A stretch of DNA of 64,000 nucleotides from Frateuria hangzhouensis (GCF_026410505.1 NZ_JAPMIU010000015.1:1-64000); one strand, 5' to 3'; shown: positions 25,380-37,761, counted from the stretch's first letter. Notes: generated by a model from the letters alone, not told the origin. Program-made: numbers and translations.

Positions 25380-26444
25380 ATGCGTATCGGTATTCCTTCC
25401 GAAACCAAGACCCTCGAAGGTCGCGTTGCCCTCGTTCCCGCCGCCGCCGCCGACCTGGTCCGCCGCGGCCATGAGGTGTTCATCCAGGCCGGCGCGGGCC
25501 TGAAGAGCGGTTTCTCCGACGAGGCCTACACCAAGGAAGGCATCACCGTCGTCCCCGACGCGGCGGCGCTGTACGAAAAGGGCGAGCTGATCGTCAAGGT
25601 CAAGGAGCCGATCGCCGGCGACCTGGCCCTGCTCAAAAAGCACCACTTGCTGTTCTGCTACCTGCACCTGGCCGCCGAGCCGGCGCTGACCCGGTCGCTG
25701 CTCGACATCGGCCTGACCGGCGTGGCGTTCGAATCGGTGGAGGAGAACGGCGGCCTGCCGCTGTTGCTGCCGATGTCGGTGATCGCCGGCCGCATTGCCA
25801 CGCAGATCGGCACGACCCTGCTGCATCGTCCGCAGGGCGGCAAGGGCAAGCTGCTGGGCGGCATGGCTTCCACGCCGCGTGGCAAGGTCGTCGTGCTGGG
25901 TGCCGGCGCCGCCGGTGGCAACGCTGCTGCGTTGGCCGCCGCCGCGGGCGCCAACGTGGTGGTGTTCGACAAGCGCCAGGACCGCCTGGCCGAAATGATG
26001 GCGATGGGCCCCAACGTGACCGCGCTGTACTCGTACGAGTCCACCGTGGCCGAGGAAGTGCGCGACGCCGACCTGGTCGTCGGTGCCGTGCTGGTGCCCA
26101 GCGCCAAGGCGCCGCGCGTGGTCACCAAGGAGATGGTCGCCGCGATGGAGCCCGGCAGCGTGCTGGTCGACATCGCGATCGACCAGGGCGGCTGCTTCGA
26201 AACCTCCAAGCCGACCACCTGGAAGGATCCGACCTACGACGTGCACGGCGTGACGCATTTCTGCGTGACCAACATGCCTGGCGCGGTCCCACAGACCTCC
26301 TCGCTGGCGATCTCCGCCGCGATCCTGCCGTACGTGCAGCGCCTGGCCGCCGGCAACCAGTGGCGCGAATTCGAGCCGCTGCGCGTGGGTGTCAACGTCG
26401 AGGGCGGCAAGCTGGTGCACCCGGCGCTGCAGGGTATGGTCTGA
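25380..26444 (+). CDS. ald: Alanine dehydrogenase
   Basis: A 354-residue NAD-dependent enzyme interconverting L-alanine and pyruvate/ammonia. The opening MRIGIPSETKTLEGRVALVP and EVFIQAGAGLKSGFSDEAY are hallmark segments. The substrate Lys lies in VKVKEP, the catalytic His in YLHLA, and the NAD-binding GAGAAGGNAAALAAAAGANV follows near residue 170. The C-terminal THFCVTNMPGAVPQTSS closes the site. Upstream lies a 205-base divergent region shared with trxB, in which I see no clear operator. Confidence 0.97.
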   Translation: MRIGIPSETKTLEGRVALVPAAAADLVRRGHEVFIQAGAGLKSGFSDEAYTKEGITVVPDAAALYEKGELIVKVKEPIAGDLALLKKHHLLFCYLHLAAEPALTRSLLDIGLTGVAFESVEENGGLPLLLPMSVIAGRIATQIGTTLLHRPQGGKGKLLGGMASTPRGKVVVLGAGAAGGNAAALAAAAGANVVVFDKRQDRLAEMMAMGPNVTALYSYESTVAEEVRDADLVVGAVLVPSAKAPRVVTKEMVAAMEPGSVLVDIAIDQGGCFETSKPTTWKDPTYDVHGVTHFCVTNMPGAVPQTSSLAISAAILPYVQRLAAGNQWREFEPLRVGVNVEGGKLVHPALQGMV

Positions 26445-26459
26445 GCTTTGTTCATGCTC

Positions 26460-26486
26460 CTCTACCCCGGCGCAGCCGGGGTAGAG
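26460..26486 (+). terminator. Strong hairpin after ald
   Basis: CTCTACCCCGGC and GCCGGGGTAGAG form a perfect 12-bp stem with a GCA loop, 16 bases after the ald stop. It lacks a T-tract. The trailing GGTTGGGG resembles family D repeats (51966, 52428, 61407), so this may be a decayed repeat arm reused as a transcription stop. Confidence 0.55.
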
Positions 26487-26520
26487 GGTTGGGGGAACAG
26501 GGGGCGCCTTCGTCTTTGGC

Positions 26521-26544
26521 GTTCGGGCTGAAGCCCACCCTACG
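26521..26544. repeat. Repeat family A single copy upstream of ftsK
   Basis: A half-degraded copy with GGGCTGAAGCCCACC and the trailing CCTACG lies in the ald-ftsK gap. The left arm has lost its GTG. Confidence 0.65.
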
Positions 26545-26663
26545 ACCCCATCGGGCGGTAGGTGCAGCTTTCCAAAAGCTGCGCCTTTCCAGAAAAATCA
26601 AGCTACTACCCCCTCCGTGCCCTGTGTAGACTTGGGGCGAAGTCTCGAGGGGAATCCACTTTG

Positions 26664-28988
26664 GTGGCGCGAAGCGCAGCAAACGTAAAGAAGGCACCCG
26701 AATCGGTCGGCCTCAGCGAAGAAGCCAAGCGTCGCCTGCGCGAGGCCGGCGCCTTGCTGCTGCTTCCGCTGGCGCTCTACCTGCTGGTCTGCCTGGCCAG
26801 CTACAACGACCAGGACCCGAGCTGGGGTCACGTCGGCACGGTCGAGCACGCGCGCAATTTCGGCGGCGCCGTGGGCGCCAACATCGCCAACCTGCTGCGC
26901 TACATCTTCGGCTGGGTGTCCTATTGCTTCCCGCTGCTGCTCCTGCTGCTGGGCGTACAGGTGCTGCGCCAGCGCGGGGAAGAGGCCGAGCACCCGTGGG
27001 AATCCTCGCTGCGGCTGATCGGCTTCGTGTTTTTCTTCGTCACCGCGCCCGCGCTGATGTACCTCAACTTCGACCAACCAGTGCTGCCGCAGGGCACCGG
27101 CGGAATCATCGGCCAATGGGTCGGCCACGGGCTGCTGCAGGCGTTCGGTGAGAAGGGCGCGCCGCTGCTGCTGCTGGCGCTGTTCCTGATTGCGGTGACG
27201 CTGGCGACCGGGCTGTCCTGGTTCAAGGTGATGGACTGGACCGGGCAGGGCACGCTGATCGTGTTCGGCTGGTTGCGCGGCAAGCTCAAGCAGGCGCCGG
27301 AAGTGGCCAAGGCGCAGCAGGCACGCGCCCAGCGCGACGTCGTCAAGAAGGCCGACGCGGCCCGGCAGGCCAGGCGCGAGCCGGTACGCATCGAGACGCC
27401 GCCCGCACCCGTGACCAAAAGCGAGCGGGCGAAGCTGGAGACGCAGATCCCCTTGTTCGTCGGCGCCGCCCAGCCCGGCGAGCTGCCGCCGCTGTCGCTG
27501 CTGGACGAGGCGCCGGAGCAGGGCCCCGGTTACTCCGAGGAAACCCTCGAGGTGCTCTCGCGACAAGTCGAGCTCAAGCTCAAGGACTTCCGCATCGAGG
27601 CCAAGGTGGTGGGCGTCTACCCCGGCCCGGTGATCACCCGCTTCGAACTGGAGCCGGCCGCCGGCGTGCGCGGATCGCAGGTCTCCAGCCTGGACAAGGA
27701 CATCGCACGCGGCCTGTCCGTGGTGAGCGTGCGCGTGGTCGACGTCATCCCGGGCAAGAACGTGATCGGCCTGGAGATTCCCAACACCCGCAAGCAGATC
27801 GTGTACCTGTCCGAGATCCTGCGATCGGACAAGTACGACCAGATGAAATCGCCGCTGGCGCTGGCGCTGGGCAAGGACATCGGCGGCAAGCCGGTGGTCA
27901 CCGATCTGGCCAAGATGCCGCACCTGCTGGTGGCCGGCACCACCGGCTCGGGCAAATCCGTCGCCGTCAACGCGATGGTGCTCTCGCTGCTGTACAAGGC
28001 GAGCCCGAAAGACGTGCGCATGATCATGATCGACCCGAAGATGCTGGAACTCTCGGTTTACGAGGGCATTCCGCACCTGCTCGCGCCGGTCGTGACCGAC
28101 ATGAAGGAAGCCGCCAACGCGCTGCGCTGGTGCGTCGCCGAGATGGAGCGCCGCTACAAGTTGATGGCCGCGGTGGGCGTGCGCAACCTGGGCGGTTTCA
28201 ACAAGAAGGTGCGCGATGCCGAGGCGGCCGGCCAGCCGCTGCTCGATCCGCTGTTCCGGCCCAACCCCGAGATGCCGAACCTGGCGGCCGAGCCGCTGGA
28301 ACCGCTGCCCTACATCGTCATCATCATCGACGAATTCGCCGACATGATGATGATCGTCGGCAAGAAGGTGGAAGAGCTGATCGCCCGCCTGGCGCAGAAG
28401 GCGCGCGCCGCCGGCGTGCACCTGGTACTGGCCACGCAGCGCCCGTCGGTGGACGTGATCACCGGCCTGATCAAGGCCAACATCCCTACCCGCATCGCGT
28501 TCCAGGTGTCTTCCAAGATCGACTCGCGCACGATCCTCGACCAGTCCGGCGCCGAAGCGCTGCTTGGCCACGGTGACATGCTCTACCTGCCGCCCGGTAC
28601 CGCCACGCCCGAGCGCGTCCATGGCGCCTTCGTCGACGACCATGAAGTGCATGGCGTGGTCGCCTGGCTCAAGGCACAGGGCGCGCCGCAGTACGTCGAA
28701 GGCGTGCTGGAGGAGGTGCAGGCGACCAGCGACGGCAAGTTCATCAACGACTCGGGCCTGCCGCAGGACGGCGAGGAAGGCGGCGATGCCGACGCCCAGC
28801 TCTACGACAAGGCCGTGGCCGTGGTCACGCAGACTCGCCGAGCCTCGATTTCCGGCGTGCAGCGCCACCTGCGCATCGGCTACAACCGCGCCGCGAGGTT
28901 GATCGAACAAATGGAGCAGGACGGCGTGGTCAGCGCCCCGCAGCACAACGGCAACCGCGAAGTGCTCGCCCCCCCACCGCCGAAATAG
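26664..28988 (+). CDS. ftsK: DNA translocase FtsK
   Basis: About 774 residues. An N-terminal membrane domain with about four helices (roughly 30-200) anchors it at the division septum, followed by a short Ala/Lys/Arg-rich linker and the motor. Walker [10 protein letters not shown] lies near residue 427 and Walker [14 protein letters not shown] near 553. The C-terminal gamma domain (about 713-770; [20 protein letters not shown]) reads polar chromosome sequences and activates XerCD. The start is uncertain: TTG 26661 and GTG 26664 both follow AGGGGA, and no ATG gives a better fit. The linker is short compared with E. coli FtsK, as in many relatives. Confidence 0.95.
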   Translation: MARSAANVKKAPESVGLSEEAKRRLREAGALLLLPLALYLLVCLASYNDQDPSWGHVGTVEHARNFGGAVGANIANLLRYIFGWVSYCFPLLLLLLGVQVLRQRGEEAEHPWESSLRLIGFVFFFVTAPALMYLNFDQPVLPQGTGGIIGQWVGHGLLQAFGEKGAPLLLLALFLIAVTLATGLSWFKVMDWTGQGTLIVFGWLRGKLKQAPEVAKAQQARAQRDVVKKADAARQARREPVRIETPPAPVTKSERAKLETQIPLFVGAAQPGELPPLSLLDEAPEQGPGYSEETLEVLSRQVELKLKDFRIEAKVVGVYPGPVITRFELEPAAGVRGSQVSSLDKDIARGLSVVSVRVVDVIPGKNVIGLEIPNTRKQIVYLSEILRSDKYDQMKSPLALALGKDIGGKPVVTDLAKMPHLLVAGTTGSGKSVAVNAMVLSLLYKASPKDVRMIMIDPKMLELSVYEGIPHLLAPVVTDMKEAANALRWCVAEMERRYKLMAAVGVRNLGGFNKKVRDAEAAGQPLLDPLFRPNPEMPNLAAEPLEPLPYIVIIIDEFADMMMIVGKKVEELIARLAQKARAAGVHLVLATQRPSVDVITGLIKANIPTRIAFQVSSKIDSRTILDQSGAEALLGHGDMLYLPPGTATPERVHGAFVDDHEVHGVVAWLKAQGAPQYVEGVLEEVQATSDGKFINDSGLPQDGEEGGDADAQLYDKAVAVVTQTRRASISGVQRHLRIGYNRAARLIEQMEQDGVVSAPQHNGNREVLAPPPPK

Positions 28989-29008
28989 CTCGCTCATGCC
29001 ACAAACGC

Positions 29009-29082
29009 TGTAGAAGCCCGCTTGCGGGCGATGCCCTGGTTTCCCGGCCGAAAAAGCATCGCCCGCAAGCGGGCTCCTACAA
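29009..29082. repeat. Repeat family B full pair
   Basis: TGTAGAAGCCCGCTTGCGGG and the following CGATGC are mirrored by GCATCG and CCCGCAAGCGGGCTCCTACA, with about 22 bases between. The pair lies between ftsK and lolA. One arm has a single change (AGAAG for AGGAG). Confidence 0.85.
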
Positions 29083-29164
29083 TGGACGGCGGCTTGGTGC
29101 TTGTGTCCCGATTAAGCCGCACTCATCCAGACTTTCCCCGCACGCCTTCACGAACAGGGCCTCC

Positions 29165-29827
29165 ATGAACCGCCTTGCCGCCATTTTTCTTGCCACGCTC
29201 GCGCTGTCCCTTGCGGGCCTGGCCCACGCCGCCACCGGCCCCGCGCGACAGCGTCTGGATGCCTTCGCCACCGGCCTGCACTCGCTCAAGGGCAACTTCA
29301 CCCAGACCCTGGCCGATGCCAGCGGGCAGGGCGCCAAGAGCAGCTCCGGCACGCTCGCGTTGCAGGCTCCGCGCGAGTTCCGCTGGGATACGCTGAAGCC
29401 CTACAAGCAGACTATCGTCGCCGACGGCAGCCGCGTGTGGTTGTACGACCCGGAACTGGAGCAGGTCACGGTGCGCAAGCAAAGCACCGAGGAGGCGCAC
29501 AGCCCGCTCACGGTGATCACCGACCTCAAGCAACTGGACCGCGACTTCACCGTGGCCGAGCAGGGCGAGCGCGACGGCCTGGCCTGGCTGCGCCTGACCT
29601 CCAAGGCCAAGGATCCGCAGTTCGGTTACGCCGACCTGGGCTTCGACGCCAAGGGTCTGCGGCGCATGGTCTTCCAGGACCAGCTCGGCGCCATCACCGA
29701 CATCCGCTTCTCCGACTGGCAGCGCAACCTCGACCTGCCGGCGTCCACGTTCAACTTCGTCCCGCCGCCCGGCGCCGACGTGATTGGCGACCTGCCGGTG
29801 ATGACCACCCAGCCGCTGAAGGACTGA
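29165..29827 (+). CDS. lolA: Outer-membrane lipoprotein carrier protein LolA
   Basis: A 220-residue periplasmic protein with a signal peptide ending at AHA (about residue 22). It ferries lipoproteins from LolCDE to LolB. Family features are LHSLKGNFTQTLADA, the SSGTLALQAPREFRWDTLKPYKQTIVADG strand pair (partly quoted) and WLYDPELEQVTVRK, plus a C-terminal DITDIRFSDWQRN-like strand and FNFVPPPGADVI. It follows ftsK in the usual ftsK-lolA-rarA-serS order. Confidence 0.95.
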   Translation: MNRLAAIFLATLALSLAGLAHAATGPARQRLDAFATGLHSLKGNFTQTLADASGQGAKSSSGTLALQAPREFRWDTLKPYKQTIVADGSRVWLYDPELEQVTVRKQSTEEAHSPLTVITDLKQLDRDFTVAEQGERDGLAWLRLTSKAKDPQFGYADLGFDAKGLRRMVFQDQLGAITDIRFSDWQRNLDLPASTFNFVPPPGADVIGDLPVMTTQPLKD

Positions 29828-29835
29828 CCCGAGCC

Positions 29836-30507
29836 ATGCCGGTGCTGCGCCAGCTGCCCCGCTGGGCGTGGATCGGCGGCGGCGTGCTCGCCTTCATCGC
29901 CGGCATGGTCAATGCGGCGGGCTACATGGGCTTCCGCCACCAGTCGATCAGCAACCTGACCGGCTCGACGACCCTGCTCGGCATCGCGCTGGGCACCTTC
30001 GATGGCGCCGAGGCGCTGCACTGGACGCTGTCGCTGGCGGCTTTCGTGGTCGGCGCCATGCTCAGTGGCGTGATCGTGCAGAAAAGCACGCTCAAGCTCG
30101 GGCGGCCGTACGGCTTCGCGCTGCTGTTCGAATCGGTGCTGCTGTTCGCCGCCGTGCCGTTGCTGCAGCGCGAGTGGTCGGCCGGCCTGTGGCTGGCCTC
30201 GATGGCCTGCGGCCTGCAGAACGGCATGGTCAGCACCTACAGCGGCATGGTGTTCCGCACCACCCACGTCTCGGGCATGTTCACCGACCTGGGGATCTAC
30301 CTCGGCCATCGCCTGCGCGGGCTGGAGGTGGATTCGCTCCGGGTGCGCGTGTGCGTGCTGGTGATCGCCACCTTCATGCTTGGCGGCGTCGCCGGCGCGA
30401 TCCTGTTCGGACGCTTGCGTGAGCAATCCCTGCTGATCCCGGCCACGCTCACCGGGCTGTGCGGCGTGCTTTACAGCCTCTACCGCCAACGCGCGACCTC
30501 CCGTTAG
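29836..30507 (+). CDS. DUF1275 (YoaK-like) membrane protein
   Basis: A 223-residue integral membrane protein with about six hydrophobic helices (for example 12-30, 45-65, 70-90, 98-115, 170-190, 198-215). The segments GMVNAAGYMGFRHQSISNLTG and MACGLQNGMVSTYSG are typical of DUF1275, a family related to SulP-type transporters whose substrate is unknown. It starts 9 bases after the lolA stop and sits between lolA and rarA, where it is not normally part of the core order, so it may be a later insertion. Confidence 0.88.
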   Translation: MPVLRQLPRWAWIGGGVLAFIAGMVNAAGYMGFRHQSISNLTGSTTLLGIALGTFDGAEALHWTLSLAAFVVGAMLSGVIVQKSTLKLGRPYGFALLFESVLLFAAVPLLQREWSAGLWLASMACGLQNGMVSTYSGMVFRTTHVSGMFTDLGIYLGHRLRGLEVDSLRVRVCVLVIATFMLGGVAGAILFGRLREQSLLIPATLTGLCGVLYSLYRQRATSR

Positions 30508-30587
30508 GCGCCCACCGACCGCGACCGCCCGCGCGCGCTGCTACGTGGACGGGCGCCGTCACGCTGGCGGGCGTTATCATCGCCGCG

Positions 30588-31910
<1,323 letters not shown>

Positions 31911-31970
31911 CCTCTACCGCGCGCCATGTTCGGGGCGAGGGAAACGTCCCCTGGATTCCGACGACCCTCT

Positions 31971-32084
31971 GCAGGAGCCCACGTCTGGGCGATGCTGTCC
32001 GTGGAGTGGCCGCAGGAGCCACCGGCGAGCGGTGCGCGGGGCAGCGTGATCAGGCAAAGGCATCGCCCACACGTGGGCTCCTGC
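31971..32084. repeat. Repeat family B pair with long centre
   Basis: GCAGGAGCCCACGTCTGGGC and GATGC at 31971-31995 are mirrored by GCATCGCCCACACGTGGGCT and CCTGC ending at 32084, with about 64 bases between. The pair occupies much of the 295-base gap between rarA and serS; I see no other feature in that gap apart from the serS leader. Confidence 0.8.
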
Positions 32085-32172
32085 GAAAGCGCCACCGCGC
32101 ATCGCCCCTCCCTGGGCTGCTCCAGGAGGATCGGGGCGCGCGCGTTGCTAGCGCATACCCCCCACGCGATAA

Positions 32173-33486
<1,314 letters not shown>

Positions 33487-33513
33487 GGCGCGCAACGCAT
33501 CGCCAAGTCCAAC

Positions 33514-33603
33514 GGAGAGATGGCCGAGCGGTTTAAGGCACCGGTCTTGAAAACCGGCGAAGGGTCAAACCTTCCGTGGGTTCGAATCCCACTCTCTCCG
33601 CCA
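33514..33603 (+). tRNA. tRNA-Ser (anticodon UGA)
   Basis: A 90-base tRNA with acceptor stem GGAGAGA/TCTCTCC, anticodon loop CTTGAAA giving UGA, a long variable arm (GAAGG...CCTTC) typical of tRNA-Ser, the T-loop GTTCGAATC, and an encoded CCA. It reads UCA and related serine codons. It lies directly after serS. Confidence 0.98.
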
Positions 33604-33610
33604 ATCCAGT

Positions 33611-33635
33611 GACCGCGCATCGTCGTCGCGCGGTC
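33611..33635. terminator. Hairpin between tRNA-Ser and the Crp-like gene
   Basis: GACCGCGC (33611-33618) pairs with GCGCGGTC (33628-33635) around a 9-base loop. It has no T-tract but lies where both the tRNA transcript and the converging regulator transcript should stop. Confidence 0.4.
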
Positions 33636-33691
33636 CGGCCCCCGGGCCTCAGCTTTCCCCATGCCGCCTGAGCAGCCGCCCGGCGCCGCGC

Positions 33692-34486
33692 TCAACGGGT
33701 CGTGTCCGTACCGGGCGGGGACTGGGCTTTTCCGGTGCGGATGCTGCCGTCGTCGGACGGATAGACGCCTTTGAGGACCTCCCCGAAGTGCCGGCGAACG
33801 GTATCGTTGCATCGGCACGACATGCGCTGGAGTTCGGCCATGTCGTGTACCTTCACCGTCCCTCGCCGCGTTTCCAGGACGCCGCGCAGCCGCATGTTCT
33901 GGACGACACGGCTGATGTAGCTGCGACCGACCCCGAGCATCGACGCCAGTTGTTCCTGGGTCAGCGGCACGTCGCCGTCCCCGGTACGGTCGAGTGCCGC
34001 GATCAGCCATTTGGCCGCGCGCTGCTCGATGGTGTGGGCCGCGTTGCAGGCGACCGACTGGAACACCTGCGCGACCATGCAGTCGGCATACCGCGCGAAC
34101 TGGAGTCGCAGGGTAGGCGAGCTGATCTTCGCCTGTTCCAGCTGGCGGGTCCTCATGCGATAGAACAGGCCAGGAAACTGCACCAGGGCATGCGCGAAAG
34201 CGGGCAGCCGACCGTGGCTGACAATGCCGCCCACGGCGCCCTCCCGGCCGACCAGCGCTGTTTCCACGCCCCGGCCATCGTCGAGCATGACGCGGTAAGA
34301 GACGAGGCTGGGCCCACAGGGGAAATAGACGGTTCCCACGTTGTCGCCGGGTGCATACAGCACGTCTGCGGGTTCGCCGTACCAGGGCAGCAGGTGCGGC
34401 GCCAGCAACGACATGTCCTCCAGCGACAGGGAGCCGAGCAGGCTGTTTGCCGACCAGTTGGGTGCTGATTTTCCGGGCAACGCCAC
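33692..34486 (-). CDS. Crp/Fnr-family transcription regulator (copy 1)
   Basis: A 264-residue regulator with a cyclic-nucleotide-binding-like beta-barrel (about 25-145; VLYAPGDNVGTVYFPCGPSL, ETALVGREGAVGGIV), a dimer helix, and a Crp-type helix-turn-helix (about 185-215; LTQEQLASMLGVGRSYISRV). The FNR N-terminal Cys cluster is absent and the cAMP phosphate-site motif is not preserved, so the ligand is unknown. The start is GTG at 34486 with AAGGA upstream. It is closely related to the gene at 43255-44076; the two bracket the phytochrome cluster. Confidence 0.88.
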   Translation of the reverse strand: MALPGKSAPNWSANSLLGSLSLEDMSLLAPHLLPWYGEPADVLYAPGDNVGTVYFPCGPSLVSYRVMLDDGRGVETALVGREGAVGGIVSHGRLPAFAHALVQFPGLFYRMRTRQLEQAKISSPTLRLQFARYADCMVAQVFQSVACNAAHTIEQRAAKWLIAALDRTGDGDVPLTQEQLASMLGVGRSYISRVVQNMRLRGVLETRRGTVKVHDMAELQRMSCRCNDTVRRHFGEVLKGVYPSDDGSIRTGKAQSPPGTDTTR

Positions 34487-34882
34487 CGTGTTCCTTGTCC
34501 GCTCTTGTGCCTACCGCGACCTCCCGTAAGAACGGTCCATGCATGTCGGCGCTTGCTCTGCCGCCTTGATGGACGATGCCCCTGCGGACATCGACAGGTA
34601 ATGAGCGGGGGAGCTTGCCTGCAAGGCGGCGCCGCGCCTATCCACTTGTGAACACAAGGGAGTGATTTCGTGCAGATAGTGCGCACGTGATGGTCGCGGC
34701 TTCGCGGAACGGCGCGTCGTGCAAACACCCACGCCCGTGCGCGCGAACCCATACGGTCCGTTGAACGTGGTGCGTGTGAATGCCTGAAGCGGGGCGCAGG
34801 GGCCTCGCCTGCGCAGCTGCGGCCAGAGCCGCCGCGCGCCTGGCGAGGCTTCGAGCCAGCCCCGGGCCGGCTGCCTCATCGC
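34487..34882. other. 396-base gene-free stretch upstream of Crp-like copy 1
   Basis: No convincing reading frame, RNA gene or terminator is visible here between the Crp-like gene and the hybrid kinase stop. The one structured site is the inverted repeat CTTGTG-AA-CACAAG at 34645-34658, listed separately. The stretch presumably holds the promoter of the Crp-like gene. Confidence 0.6.
34645..34658. promoter_or_regulatory. Candidate operator palindrome CTTGTG-AA-CACAAG
   Basis: A perfect 6-bp inverted repeat with a two-base centre stands in a locally less GC-rich stretch 159 bases upstream of the Crp-like start. Size and symmetry suit a dimeric regulator, but the spacing is shorter than a classical Crp/Fnr box. 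Confidence 0.35.
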
Positions 34883-37303
34883 CTATTGCAAAGAGGCCGT
34901 ACGCCCTTCGAGCACGTCGCGGACCTTGCTTGCAAGGCCCGCGTAGGTAAACGGCTTGGGGATGATGGTGATGCCAGCCTCCAGTCGGCCGCCACTGGCT
35001 ATCGCATCACGCGTGTAGCCCGAGGTGAACAGGATCTGCAGTCCCGGATGCATCTGTCGGGCGCGATCGGCCAGTTCGCGACCGGACATGCCGGGCATGA
35101 CCACGTCGGTGAACAGCAACTGCACCGGCCCCTCCTGGCGCTCCAGCAGGCGCAGGGCCGATGCGCCGTCGTGGGCCTCAAGTACCCGGTAGCCCAGGCC
35201 GCGGAGGCACTCGACGGTGTAGGCACGCACGTCGTCGTCGTCTTCGGCGACCAGCACGGTCTCCTCGCGGAGACTGCCCTGCAGTTCGCCCCGGCAGGGG
35301 GCTTCTGCCTCGTGCGCGGCTTCACGCGCGAGGCGGGGAAGGTAGAGCTTTACGCAGGTCCCTTTTCCGGGCTCCGACTCGATCTGCACGTGGCCGCCGG
35401 ATTGCTTGATGAAGCCATAGACCATCGACAGCCCCAGCCCCGTGCCACGCCCCACTTCCTTGGTGGTGAAGAACGGTTCGAATACGCGCGCCCGGGTTTC
35501 CTCGGTCATGCCACAGCCGGTATCGGTGACGCAGACCACCGCGTAGCGACCCGGTGCAGCCTCGCCGTCGTTCGCGACGCAGGAGGCATCCAGGTACGCA
35601 TTGGAGGTTTCGATCACCATGCGGCCACCGGAGGCAAGCGCATCGCGCGCGTTGACGACCAGGTTGAGGATGGCCGCCTCGAGCTGGTTCGGGTCGGCCT
35701 CGACCGGCCACAGTCCCGGCCCGGTGGACACCTCCAGCTCGATGGTTTCCCCGAGCGAGCGGCGCAGCAGCTCGCACATGCCCAGGACCAGCTTGTTAAG
35801 GTCCAGCGGTCGCGGTTGCAGCGGCTGGCGACGGGAGAAGGCGAGCAGGCGTTGGGTGAGCGCAGCAGCGCGCTCGGCCCCCCGTTGGGCATTCTCCAGG
35901 GCGGCCGCGACCCGGGGCTCGAGCTGGCCGGCGCGTTCGGCCCTGGACCTGGCCATGTCGATGTTGCCGCCGATGACAGTCAGAAGATTGTTGAAGTCGT
36001 GGGCGATCCCGCCGGTGAGCTGCCCGACTGCCTCCATCTTCTGCGACTGGCGCAACGCCTCCTCGGCCTGGCGGCGAGCGGTCGTTTCCACGGCCTCGGG
36101 CACGATGGCGACCAGCTTGTCGTCGGCGTCGCGCAGGGGACGCATCGAGTAATCGAATGAGCGCTCGCCGGTCGGCAGCAGGAGCGTCAGCTCCTGGCGC
36201 ACGGTTTCGCCTGCCGCGGCGCGCTCCACCATCGCGCGGGCAATCCCGGGCGCCCCAGGGGTCCCGGAAAACCAGGGCGTCTCCCAGAACACGCGGCCGA
36301 CGACCTCCTCGCGCGTGCACAGGATGGATTCGAGCGACGTCGTATTGGCATCGAGCAGCCGGCCCTCGGGGGAGACCAGGCCATGGTGCTGCAGGCTGGT
36401 CTCGAACATCGCACGCAGCCGCGCCTGGCTCTGCAGCAACGCACGGGTACGCTCGCGCACCTGGCTTTCGAGTGTTTCGTTGAGATCCCGGAGCGCGGCC
36501 TCGGCCATCTTGCGCTTGCTGACGTCCATGCCCAGCGCGTAGTACCCCGTGACCCTGCCGTCGGCATCGCGCTCGGGGACATAGTCGACCTGCACCTGCC
36601 GCAACGAGGCGTTGCGGTAGGGGACCGACGTTTCGAAACTCTGCCATTCACCTGCCAGCACCCGCTCGATGGCCGGACGCACCCGCTGGTAGGTGGCCTC
36701 GCCGCTCACCTCGCTCACGTGACGGCCGACGATGTCCGGCAGTGCAAGCCCGAACCAGTCTTCGTACGCCCGGTTTGCGAAGCGGTAGTGCTGGCCGGTA
36801 TCGACGTAGGCGATCAGCACGGGCAGGGCATCGGCAATCTGGCGCAGCCGGTTCCTGCTCTGGTGCAGCTCCGCTTCGGTCGCACGCAAGGCCAGGCGCT
36901 TGCGCGCCTCGGCGATCGCGCGGCGCACCGCCTCGGGCAGCCGGTGCAGGCGCTGCTTCACCACATAGTCGGTCGCGCCCCGCTTCAACGCCTGCACGGC
37001 CAGCTCCTCGGTGAGCGTGCCGGAGACGAAGATGAACGGGATTTCCGGCGCACGCTGCTGGGCCAGCGTCAACGCCGTATCGCCGTCGAACTGGGGCAGC
37101 ACGTGGTCGGCGAGGATGACATCGGGGCGATCGCCGAGTGCCTGCAGGAATTGCTCGCGAGTCCACACCCTTTCCAGGGAAAACTGCAGGCCCGCCGCGC
37201 CAAGCTGGTTGGCGACCAGCTCCGCATCCAGCGCACTGTCTTCCAGCAGCAGGATGCGGATGCAGGACGCGGGGTCCAGGCTCTGGGCTTGCGATGTCGT
37301 CAT
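34883..37303 (-). CDS. Hybrid sensor histidine kinase (REC-PAS-PAS-HisKA-HATPase-REC)
   Basis: An 806-residue soluble kinase. The N-terminal receiver (about 15-130, Asp near 66 in VILADHVLPQFDG) is followed by two PAS domains (about 150-265 and 295-410), a coiled connector, HisKA with the phospho-His near 435 in GGIAHDFNNLLTVIGG, a HATPase with N box NLVVNARDAL and GTGLGLSMVYGFIKQSGGH, and a C-terminal receiver (about 690-800, Asp in LFTDVVMPGMSG). With no membrane segment it senses an internal cue or partner. It overlaps the response regulator gene by four bases, so it belongs to the phytochrome operon and may be a downstream relay. Confidence 0.92.
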   Translation of the reverse strand: MTTSQAQSLDPASCIRILLLEDSALDAELVANQLGAAGLQFSLERVWTREQFLQALGDRPDVILADHVLPQFDGDTALTLAQQRAPEIPFIFVSGTLTEELAVQALKRGATDYVVKQRLHRLPEAVRRAIAEARKRLALRATEAELHQSRNRLRQIADALPVLIAYVDTGQHYRFANRAYEDWFGLALPDIVGRHVSEVSGEATYQRVRPAIERVLAGEWQSFETSVPYRNASLRQVQVDYVPERDADGRVTGYYALGMDVSKRKMAEAALRDLNETLESQVRERTRALLQSQARLRAMFETSLQHHGLVSPEGRLLDANTTSLESILCTREEVVGRVFWETPWFSGTPGAPGIARAMVERAAAGETVRQELTLLLPTGERSFDYSMRPLRDADDKLVAIVPEAVETTARRQAEEALRQSQKMEAVGQLTGGIAHDFNNLLTVIGGNIDMARSRAERAGQLEPRVAAALENAQRGAERAAALTQRLLAFSRRQPLQPRPLDLNKLVLGMCELLRRSLGETIELEVSTGPGLWPVEADPNQLEAAILNLVVNARDALASGGRMVIETSNAYLDASCVANDGEAAPGRYAVVCVTDTGCGMTEETRARVFEPFFTTKEVGRGTGLGLSMVYGFIKQSGGHVQIESEPGKGTCVKLYLPRLAREAAHEAEAPCRGELQGSLREETVLVAEDDDDVRAYTVECLRGLGYRVLEAHDGASALRLLERQEGPVQLLFTDVVMPGMSGRELADRARQMHPGLQILFTSGYTRDAIASGGRLEAGITIIPKPFTYAGLASKVRDVLEGRTASLQ

Positions 37304-37761
37304 TCCGCTCGGTTCCTCTTGCCACGGTGCGGTGGCGGCTCGTTGGTGATGCCCCAGAACATGCCCAGCCCCTGGATGGCTTCGAAGAATTCGCGGAAGT
37401 CCACCGGCTTGACCACGAAGGCGTTGACGCCCAGCTCGTAGCTGCGGATCAGGTCCTGCTCCTCGCGCGAGGAGGTGAGCATGACGATCGGCGTACTGCG
37501 CAGGTGCTCGTCACGGCGGATCTCTTCCAGCACTTCCAGGCCATTGAGCTTGGGCATCTTGATGTCCATCAGCATCACGACCGGGCCGGGGTCCTCGCGA
37601 CCGGCGAACTTGCCTTCGCTGCGAAGGAAGTCGAGCGCCTCGGCACCGTCGCGCATGAGGATCACCTCGTTGCAGAGCTTGCACCGCTTGAGCGCAGCCA
37701 GGGTGAGCTCCGCATCCTTGGGGTTGTCCTCTACCAGCAGTATCGGCCTCAATTCCTTCAT
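37300..37761 (-). CDS. Single-domain response regulator (Rcp1-like, phytochrome partner)
   Basis: A 153-residue stand-alone receiver. The acidic pair is in ILLVEDNPKDAELT, the phospho-acceptor Asp in VVMLMDIKMPKLNG, Thr in VMLTSSREEQD, and Lys in FVVKPVDFREF. The KDAELTLAALK opening and long loop before the final helices resemble Rcp1-type regulators that act as phosphate acceptors of phytochrome kinases. Its start overlaps the bphP stop and its stop overlaps the hybrid kinase start (ATGA in both cases), which implies tight co-expression. It has no DNA-binding or enzymatic output domain. Confidence 0.92.
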   Translation of the reverse strand: MKELRPILLVEDNPKDAELTLAALKRCKLCNEVILMRDGAEALDFLRSEGKFAGREDPGPVVMLMDIKMPKLNGLEVLEEIRRDEHLRSTPIVMLTSSREEQDLIRSYELGVNAFVVKPVDFREFFEAIQGLGMFWGITNEPPPHRGKRNRAE

